Source of the DNA: Metellina segmentata
Lineage: Eukaryota > Arthropoda > Arachnida > Araneae > Tetragnathidae
Assembly: GCA_947359465.1 (NCBI GenBank)
Contig: OX375877.1
Location: forward strand, 71,374,698-71,438,697
Direction of reading: 5' to 3'
Length of the DNA stretch: 64,000 nt
Positions 57,312-64,000 of this stretch are shown in pieces. The notes under the pieces were generated by a model. That model had not been told where the DNA came from, ran no database searches, and saw nothing but the letters and a program-made list of their open reading frames with translations. The number at the start of each line of letters is the position of its first letter. Positions within the stretch are counted from its first letter, which is position 1. A program made the translations under genes and the position numbers.

Positions 57312-58080
57312 TAGTGATGGGAGTATTCGAGTACAAAAGTACTCATGTATTCGATACTTAAAAGTAACCTCTGTACTTGATACTTTTATGTGAGTACCAG
57401 AAGTACTCAAGTAGTTGTTGTACTCATCCTAGGTTACAAGAGTATTCATTTGAATATAGGAAGCACTCATGAATACATGAAGTACCAAAGTACTTGTTGT
57501 TGTACTCATCCTAGGTATCGGTTACAAGAGTATTCATTTGAATACCGGAAGTACTCAAGTAGTAGTACTCGTACTCATACAAAGTTACTCTTCCAAAGTA
57601 CTCATCCTAAGTATTCGAATACAAGAATGCTCATCCTGGGTGTTCGAATACCAAAAGTATGCTGCTGCGTATTCGAACACCTGAGAATTCATCGTATTCT
57701 TAAGTAGCAGAAGTGTCATATTGTAAATGTATGGATATCCATGGTTCTCGTTAGTTTTATTTTTCTTGTCTCGATTTTGTTTTCCCCAATTTTATAAATC
57801 TTAAAAATGCACGTGATGAATGAAGCGTCGAAAAATTCCTTCGATTACGAGATTAGATTTCTTTGTAAAAGACATGGGTTTGCCTTTTATTTTTATTTTT
57901 AAAAATCAAGATACTTTAGTGTTCAAAATGTTTTTCTGTTTCTTCAAGTAAAATAACGTTATTATTTCATTCTTGAGATGGCTGTTATTTTCTTCAAAGT
58001 ATCTGACCAGAAAAAAGGGCTACCCATTCCTAATTTTTACATGCTATCTTGAAAATACATGTGCTGTATGAAACGCGGCA
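57312..58080. mobile_element. hAT-like end with palindromic 80-90 bp repeats, truncated
   Basis: TAGTGATGGGAGTATTCGAG at about 57312 resembles a hAT terminus. It is followed by repeated ACAAGAGTATTCATTTGAAT and GTACTCATCCTAGG words, two units of about 85 bp around 57404-57570, rich in the self-complementary words AGTACT and GAATAC. No matching right end (TCCCATCACTA type) was found. 57720-58080 is unassigned. Confidence 0.5.
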
Positions 58081-58285
58081 GTGCACCTTAAATCTGTCGT
58101 GGCCGAAAGTCCTCATGTTGGGGGTTGGTGTGGAAGTTTGGAGAGTGGGGTGCCAGCTGAGGTGTTTCTTCGTCATCTGACCGTGGTTCAAAATTACGAA
58201 GTGTTGTCCTTGGATCTTTCCTTTAAGGGTCTGATCCCGGACCGTAAGCCCGTTGTGTTGCTCTAGTACGACGTTAACTAAAAAT
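58081..58285 (+). mobile_element. SINE family 1 copy, headless
   Basis: GTGCACCTTAAATCTGTCGT, GGGTGCCAGCTGAGGTG, CTGACCGTGGTTCAAAATTA, GATCCCGGACCG and TTGTGTTGCTCTAGTACGAC follow the family body. The tRNA-like part is lost. Confidence 0.9.
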
Positions 58286-58995
58286 TATCCTTTTTATTCA
58301 AAATATTTAAAAAAACTGATCAGTATAAAACATTAGGCTTTATAAACCATGAATAAAATAAAATACCTTTTAAGAAAAAATTCTAGTTGAAAATGGAACT
58401 AAATATTATCCAAAGAACTCATTTTTTTACAAAAAAATCAGTGTATCTGCAAAATTCTGTTAACTTAATTGAAGCTGCAATTTAAAACTATTTCAATAGC
58501 CTACTATGATAATAATTTCATGAATGAAATTGTTTACTAGTTCTATTTAAAATCAGATACTTATTTTAAAACCAATTTTCTGGAAGTTTTAATGCAAACG
58601 ATGAATTAATTAGATGAGTTTCTGGTATTTTTGACAACACACACAAGTAAATTCCTTTCAAATGAAAGTATATTACCAAACCAAGGTTGGCAAATATAGA
58701 AATATTTGTATAAATATGAAAATATCGGATACTTTATAAACAGGTTTGCTGGAACAAAAATATCTATCTAATTTTGTGAAATGGTTACTTTGTTCAATAA
58801 GCGTGTTCGGAAGCGAATGCATTTTAGAAACTGTTGATGTTCCGTTAAACGCAGCGTAAAAAGAGGTAAATAAATTTGTTTATATTTTTAGTTTTTACTC
58901 AAACTCTCAGACTCAAACTCTCGGACCCAAAGTAGAGGATATTGGGAGTCACTTTTTTTAACCAATGAGAAGAGGTTGGCTCGATGGATCGAGCC
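58286..58995 (+). repeat. Block B copy 4, right end
   Basis: It matches copy 2 from about 30815 to 31456 (CTGATCAGTATAAAACATT, CCAATTTTCTGGAAGTTTTA, AAATATCGGATACTTTATAA). It then runs on to the outer end lost in copy 2 (CAAACTCTCGGACCCAAAGT, AACCAATGAGAAGAGGTTGG, CTCGATGGATC). That last part is the inverted partner of 26875-26960. Confidence 0.9.
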
Positions 58996-58999
58996 TCTA

Positions 59000-59062
59000 T
59001 ATATAGAGAAACATATATAGAGAGAAACATATATAGAGAGAAACATATATAGAGAGAAACTT
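59000..59062. repeat. Microsatellite, 16-bp unit ATATATAGAGAGAAAC
   Basis: About four head-to-tail units (ACATATATAGAGAGAA) lie immediately outside the end of block B copy 4. Confidence 0.9.
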
Positions 59063-59114
59063 ACATACAAGTATCAGTCAATCTATGTGGCTCGGACATA
59101 GAGCAGCACATAGA

Positions 59115-59265
59115 GGTGATATAATAGTAGAATCGGCTATGGCAACCTTTTTATGTCCGCATGATCATATGACCAAAATCAGTAGTCACGTGATTCCTTC
59201 TCTCTTCGCGCATATTATGCTCATTCGTTCTTCCCTAGCAAGTAGCAAATGCATTGAATGTTAAA
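59115..59265 (+). promoter_or_regulatory. Promoter-like region upstream of the THAP exon
   Basis: It contains GGCTATGGCAACC (an X-box-like word), AGTCACGTGATT (E-box core CACGTG) and CGCGCATATTATGC before the ATG. A related stretch of about 60 bp recurs at 62128-62190. Function is inferred from position and motifs only. Confidence 0.4.
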
Positions 59266-59336
59266 ATGGGTCTACAGTGCTGCGTATATGGATGTAATTC
59301 CAAATTTATTAAAGGTGGGAACGTTACATTTCACAG
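59266..59336 (+). CDS. First exon of a THAP-domain protein
   Basis: ATG at 59266 opens MGLQCCVYGCNSKFIKGGNV followed by TFHR, and then CACAG|GTGAGC, a strong splice donor at 59337. Met-x2-Cys-Cys-x-Tyr/Val-Gly-Cys-x-Asn/Ser followed about ten residues later by x-Phe-His-Arg is the standard opening of the THAP zinc finger, and a donor directly after the His-Arg codons is common in THAP genes. THAP domains (C2CH) bind DNA in nuclear transcription factors and in P-element-type transposases. The exon is 71 nt, phase 2. I could not find exon 2 (FP...W...C-x2-H) before 62.2 kb; a gypsy element and a MITE lie downstream, so the gene may be broken or its next exon may be outside the window. Confidence 0.65.
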
Positions 59337-59382
59337 GTGAGCGAAAAACGTTTATTTCACATTTATATTTTTCAATACTTTC

Positions 59383-59830
59383 TACAGGGTGTCCTATAAC
59401 TTCACGTACTTCAACTTTTAAAAAAAATATTGCACGTGTTTTTTTTTTATTATTGAATTTTATCGTCTGCTTATATTTTTATCGACGCTTTAATTTTTAT
59501 CGTTTGATTTTCTTCGCACTCAAGTTGTGTGATGATAAAGTTTCACGCCATTTTGTTCTTCATTGCAAAATGAATTTATCACGCATCCAGAGAATTTCGC
59601 TGTTTGAGGCTTATTCATCAACGCCATCTTAAATTTGGCGATTTTGCTTGAAAAGTCGCCAAGGGGGACCGTACAGTCAACGATAACCAAATGTAAGTTC
59701 ATATTTCCCCCCCTACGTAATGTTAAAAGTGCTTTTCACCCTTAGCATAAAAAAAATTGTTTTAAAGTTTGTTGATTTTGTATAATAAATTTACGAATCG
59801 TCAATACAGGAACTTTTAGTACACCCTGTA
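59383..59830. mobile_element. Mariner-type MITE, 444 bp (59385-59828), TA target
   Basis: CAGGGTGTCC at 59385 and GTACACCCTG ending at 59828 are inverted with one mismatch. Each is flanked by TA (59383-59384 and 59829-59830), the Tc1/mariner target. CAGGGTGT ends are frequent in arthropod mariner relatives. No transposase is present. It lies 48 bp after the THAP exon donor. Confidence 0.6.
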
Positions 59831-61064
59831 GTATGATAAAAATGGATATTCTAACTTTGGAATTAATAAATACAACCTGCGGACATTTCCCGTAATATGA
59901 AAAGATTTCATACATTTGCAATCAGTATGCATCTAAAATAATGTTTGAAACAAAATAACGGGTGGAGTGTGTTTCGAATTGTAAATTGAAATTTATACTT
60001 TCTTAAAATATTAAAAATAGTTAACCGAAATGTAAAAACTTGTGCGAAATTGTTCTCTGTCTTGGCGATTATGTTTTGGTAACTAAGAGTACTATATTCT
60101 GTCGTGTCTCACGATAAAAATGTTATGAATTTGGTAGCATCAATTTAAGTACATCACATAAATTATTTTTCTTGCTGAGAAAAATTGTTTTGTATCCACC
60201 CATCTGTGCAAACTGTAATTACATAAGAATAATATTTAAAATAAAAGATAACGTTTGAAACTTTTAATTATATATTAAATTAAATCAATTTGTTAAAAAT
60301 AGGATTAACGCATTTTCTAAGCCGTAATATAATTGTGAATTTGTATTTATGATTTTTTAGAACTATAAGTAAAACAATTTATATTTACTTGTAATAAGAA
60401 CTTGTAAAGATGTGCACCTGCTGAAAATTCATTTATTCAGTTCTTATGTATTTAAAATTTTTATTTTGTTCCATTTATTAGTTTTCCAAAGATGTAGAAA
60501 GAAGAAAATCGTTTTAATTAATTAATCGAAGAATTTTGTTTCTGTCTTTTAGTTCATTTGAAATGTGATAACTGTGACAATAAATTTCATTCGTTTACTG
60601 TTTCTTATTTATCTTTTGTATTTATTAAATATTGATTTCACACATAATAAGTAATAAAAATTCAATATAAAAATCTTTACCAAACTTTTGTACATGCTTA
60701 AAAGCAAAAAAATTGTCAAGAGTTATTTACATCATCACTTAGATGAATTCAACAATCATATATGGACAAACAGTTGCAACTTAATTAGTTTTTGAACCAG
60801 AAATCTAAAATTGCAAAATAGGTAACATCAAAGGTATGGTTTAAAATAGTTTTCTTCAATCTTAAAGACTATATGTATAACTTTTCTTGTTAATATTTTT
60901 ATACGTAAATTTTTGAATAAATTTGTGTTTGTGGAAACGTAAGCAATTAATAATCCATAATATCAATGAAAGCTTTAGTGGTAACTCAAACGTCATTTGA
61001 ACAGGGAATCTTCTAATCTGTTTTCAGTATTTTATGCATCAGTAAAATATTTTTTCATGCAGTC
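59831..61064. other. Gene-free AT-rich stretch
   Basis: No exon, RNA or repeat is supported. It could be intronic if the THAP gene is intact. Confidence 0.5.
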
Positions 61065-61915
61065 ATTTCCAAACATGGGCATTTATTTTTCAATTTATTC
61101 CTACTCATGCTAACCTCATTGCATTAAAAGAAGTTTAAATTATTTTCTGAAATGAAATCTTTAATATAATTTCTTCACACCTAATACAGTTTTTGAAGAA
61201 ATATATATAAAATATTGTATTAATTAAAGAATGTCGGGTTTAGAACAACTATCTTATTCCAAATTTTAATCTGAACTCCTGACCTGAGAGCAATCTATTG
61301 ACTACAAATTATTTATCTCAAGCGTACTGTTTTGTTTGTATATGTGCTGGTTAACCTTAATCCCAATGATAACTTCAGTTAATTATAAAAAAACTCAAAT
61401 AACTAAAAACATTAAATAGTAATATGAATTCAAAAAATATTCAGCAGTGTAATAGTAAATATTCATTTGCATTGCCAAACAATGGTAAAATGTAACTCAA
61501 ATTCAAGGAGCATTCAGTATTATGCATATTCAATACTATGCACATTAATTGAAGTTATTTCCAAACATGGGTATTCATTTTTCAATTAATTCCAACTCAT
61601 GCTAACTTCAATAAAATTTTCCAAAAGTTTGAAGTATTTTCTGAAATTAAATCAGATAATTTATCCACACCTAATACAGTTGAAGAAATACATATCAAAT
61701 ATGGAATTAATCTATTGACTACAATTTATTTATCTTAAGTGTACTGGTTAACCTTAATCCCAATAAGAACTTCATTATATAATGAAACTAAAAACATTTA
61801 AAAGTGGTACAAATTCAAAAAATATTCAAAAGCGAAAAAGTAAATATTCATTTGCATTGCCCAAAAATGTTAAAATGTAACTCAAATTCCAGAAATACTC
61901 AGTATTATGCTCATC
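61065..61915. repeat. Imperfect tandem duplication, two units of about 350-490 bp
   Basis: Unit 1 (61065-61535) and unit 2 (61558-61915) share TTCCAAACATGGG, ACTCATGCTAAC, ACACCTAATACAGTT, AATCTATTGACTAC, TGGTTAACCTTAATCCCAAT and AAATATTCATTTGCATTGCC in the same order. Unit 2 has several deletions. Confidence 0.85.
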
Positions 61916-62406
61916 AAATCGATAACTTTTATAAGAAAATGTCGCCAAGAGAGACAATAAAAGGCGAAATCAAGCAACCAAGCTGAATTTTCGTGGAGCA
62001 TTCACGTGACTACTAACAACATGTTGCGGACGCTTTGTGAAGCTCTTCTCAATAGCGATGCTCAGTCTACTTATATTAGAAGTCTACGGAGCAGCATTTC
62101 CAACACATTCCAACCATCGGAGATATAAAAGTATATTGGCGCTATGGCAACCCTTTTATGTACCCATGATCATGTGATTAAAACTAGTTGTTATAAACCA
62201 TGCCTAATCTATAAAAGACAGCTTTACTAGTAAGTTAGAAAAATTATGTGTTTATTGATATTAGCTGTGGTGACATCATGTGGCGCGCACTGAGGCAACA
62301 ACCAGCAAACTCTTCGCGTTACAATTTCTCTTGGCTCGAGTGGCATCAGAAAAAGTTTAGAACAAAATAAAAGAATAGCAAAACTAGTTTTTTAATCTTT
62401 TTCGCT
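61916..62406. other. Gypsy 5' region and promoter-like duplicate
   Basis: 62128-62190 (GGCGCTATGGCAACCCTTTT, CATGATCATGTGATTA) resembles 59115-59185. An LTR and primer-binding site of the downstream gypsy element should lie in 62180-62400, but I cannot delimit them because no second LTR is in the window. Confidence 0.4.
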
Positions 62407-62541
62407 TTGAAGTTTACCTATTGTCTTACGCATATATCTTTCGTTAATAAAAGTATTTTAAGAAGTTTGCTCTTTATAATTTATCCGACTTTATTCAACG
62501 AACTTCATTGGAGACCACCGGACGTGATTGATTACGATAAA

Positions 62542-63336
62542 ATGATTACAAATGATGACGCCGGAACAGCATCGGAGAAACCGAAAATCGCCAGGGTAAG
62601 CCTAAAAATTCCTCCTTTTTGGAAACCCGACCCCAAAATATGGTTCCTGCAGATCGAAGCCCAATTCCTCAACGATGGAATTACAGTTGATCAAACAAAA
62701 TATGATTATGTAGTCAGTTCGATCGAAGCAGGGACATTGTCACAAGTTGCAGATATCCTTGTCAAACCACCGGACGACGAGAAGTATCCGGCCATTAAAA
62801 AGAGGCTGATTGAAATTTTTTCCGATTCTGAAACACAGAAAACGCAGAAGCTTCTGACCGAATTGGAATTGGGTGATAAGAAACCATCTCAACTTCTCTG
62901 TGAAATGCGCAATTTGGCGACGGATCAGGTGCCGGACGAATTTTTGAAAACCTTGTGGATGCAACGACTACCACTTGATATGCGGAGCATTTTGTCTGTA
63001 AGCAGCGATGATTTGTCCAAACTATCAACAATGGCTGACAAAATATGGGAATTAAATCCCAATTCACCTCAGGTAGCTCGCATTGAATCTACACCAACTG
63101 GTAACGAGATCGCCCTAGATCTGCAGAAACAGATATCAAACTTGGCACTGCAAATAGCGGAGATGAATAGACGTAGGGATTCCAGTCCACAAAGACGAAG
63201 ATACAGATCTAATTCAAGAAACCGTTCCAAAAATAACAATGACCCAAACAACTGTTATTTCCACCAATGCTTTGGCGAGAGAGCTTACAAGTGCACACCG
63301 CCATGCAAATATCAGGCTTCGAAACAGGAAAACTGA
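62542..63336 (+). CDS. Ty3/gypsy gag
   Basis: The frame is open from 62407, but MITNDDAGTASEKPKIARVS at 62542 is the likelier start, because the upstream residues are hydrophobic and AT-derived. From there 264 residues follow the gag of arthropod Ty3/gypsy elements: PPFWKPDPKIWFLQIEAQFL, FDYVVSSIEAGTLS-like YDYVVSSIEAGTL, LLTELELGDKKPSQLLCEMR and LWMQRLPLDMRSILS. An Arg/Ser-rich stretch follows, ending in the cysteine motif CYFHQCFGERAYKCTPPC. Gag packages element RNA into particles in the cytoplasm. No stop interrupts it. Its end overlaps pol by 70 nt in the -1 frame, consistent with a programmed frameshift. Confidence 0.88.
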   Translation: MITNDDAGTASEKPKIARVSLKIPPFWKPDPKIWFLQIEAQFLNDGITVDQTKYDYVVSSIEAGTLSQVADILVKPPDDEKYPAIKKRLIEIFSDSETQKTQKLLTELELGDKKPSQLLCEMRNLATDQVPDEFLKTLWMQRLPLDMRSILSVSSDDLSKLSTMADKIWELNPNSPQVARIESTPTGNEIALDLQKQISNLALQIAEMNRRRDSSPQRRRYRSNSRNRSKNNNDPNNCYFHQCFGERAYKCTPPCKYQASKQEN

Positions 63337-64000
63337 ATCCCCGGCTTTTAATGACGACCGAAGGTCAAGGGGTCGAGCTGAGTCGTCTATTTATTCGTGA
63401 CAAAGCATCAGCAACCCATTTTTTAATTGACACCGGAGCAGAAATATCAGTTATTCCACCATCATTATCAGAAAAAAGAACCGTGTCTAAGCTTGAGCTA
63501 TTTGCAGCTAACGATACAAAAATCAAAACGTATGGGCAAAAATTGTTGGAACTGGATTTGGGGCTACGTAGATCTTTCAACTGGCCATTTATAATTGCAG
63601 ATGTAAATAGACCTATTGTGGGAATAGACTTTCTTTCACATTTTAACTTATTAGTCGACAGTAAAAATAGAAAATTTATTGATGGTACAACTTCATTGAC
63701 GACTAAAGGTACTCTGTGTAACAATAGCGTCGCCCCTAAATTCATTGCTACCACTTTTCAAAACCAATACGCAGCCATTTTAAATAAATTCCCAAGCTTA
63801 CTTAAACCCAACATAAAAAATGAGAAAATTAAAGAACATAATGTGCAGCATTTCATTGAAACTAAAGGAAACCCCACATTCTCTAAAGCCAGAAGACTTT
63901 CTCAAGAAAACTTTTCACGAAGCTGATATTCCGAAGACCGCCATCATAACACCTTTCGGACTTTTTGAATTTCCTTATATGACATTTGGTCTACGCAACG
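63267..64000 (+). pseudogene. Ty3/gypsy pol (protease and RT start), internal deletion, 3' partial
   Basis: The frame from 63267 includes the retropepsin FLIDTGAEISVIPPSL (active-site D-T-G) and IVGIDFLSHFNLLVD, the usual end of the protease, then a linker and the first RT motif HFIETKGNPTFSKARRLS. At about 63900-63915 the text jumps to ADIPKTAIITPFGLFEFPYM followed by TFGLRN, which normally follows a segment containing the first catalytic Asp. That segment is deleted and the frame changes, so the enzyme cannot be made. The element continues past the end of the window. The left frame ends at 63926. Confidence 0.88.

Noticed and set aside
59258..59632. 124-codon frame starting at ATG 59258
   Set aside because: It shadows the THAP exon in another frame and runs through the splice donor and a mariner-type MITE.
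1..64000. CRISPR arrays, bacterial operons, phage or toxin systems
   Set aside because: No regularly spaced short palindromic repeats or prokaryotic gene organisation; pol III boxes, a splice donor, LTRs and LINE signatures show a eukaryotic genome.

Overview
The window is AT-rich, repeat-dense nuclear DNA from an animal. There are no bacterial operons, ribosome-binding sites or CRISPR arrays. The coding content is almost entirely transposable-element (TE) protein: CR1-like, RNase H-bearing I/LOA-type and Jockey-type LINEs, a Copia and a Ty3/gypsy LTR element, three hAT transposases or fragments, a Tc1 remnant and a MULE-like zinc-finger protein. There are also tRNA-headed SINEs. The mixture, the copia and gypsy types and the SINE style fit an arthropod. 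A chelicerate such as a spider is my best guess, but nothing here proves it. I see no conserved single-copy host gene with a full exon structure. The best host-like candidates are a Ulp1/SENP-type protease ORF cut by the left edge and a THAP-domain first exon at 59.27 kb.

0-5.8 kb: Ulp1-like protease ORF, a 3.5-unit satellite of about 238 bp, a 137-bp hAT MITE with perfect target duplications, a SINE and a decayed CR1 LINE. 6.0-10.4 kb: a 2.5-kb GTF2IRD2-like hAT nested between a pair of short inverted repeats, plus a TTF-zinc-finger hAT scrap. 10.4-16.5 kb: Tc1 remnant, SINE scraps and long gene-poor DNA. 16.5-19.4 kb: MULE-like C2H2 protein without a visible catalytic core, a 539-bp TIR element, and an 881-bp TIR element ('MITE A').

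19.5-22.7 kb: a long-TIR element that received a 5'-inverted (twin-primed) LINE with 14-bp target duplications. 22.7-31.5 kb: a very large palindrome with arms of about 3.2 kb, formed by two opposed copies of one repeat ('block B'). Block B carries a captured Copia RNase H fragment followed by a minisatellite. 31.5-43.3 kb: more MITE A, a third and broken block B copy, a 6.5-kb long-TIR element and a nearly complete but 3'-truncated LINE.

44.5-45.7 kb: three tandem SINE units at exactly 322 bp spacing. 46.0-50.7 kb: a Copia element whose two 238-bp LTRs look identical although its ORF is broken. 51-59 kb: SINE, LINE scrap and a fourth block B copy split by a 3.16-kb hAT. The empty target of that hAT can be read in the other block B copies. 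59-64 kb: THAP exon, a mariner-type MITE, a tandem duplication, and the gag and start of pol of a gypsy element running off the window.

These genes do not form one pathway. What links them is nested insertion, and its order can be reconstructed: block B first, then MITE A, hAT, the long-TIR element, LINE and SINE insertions into it.
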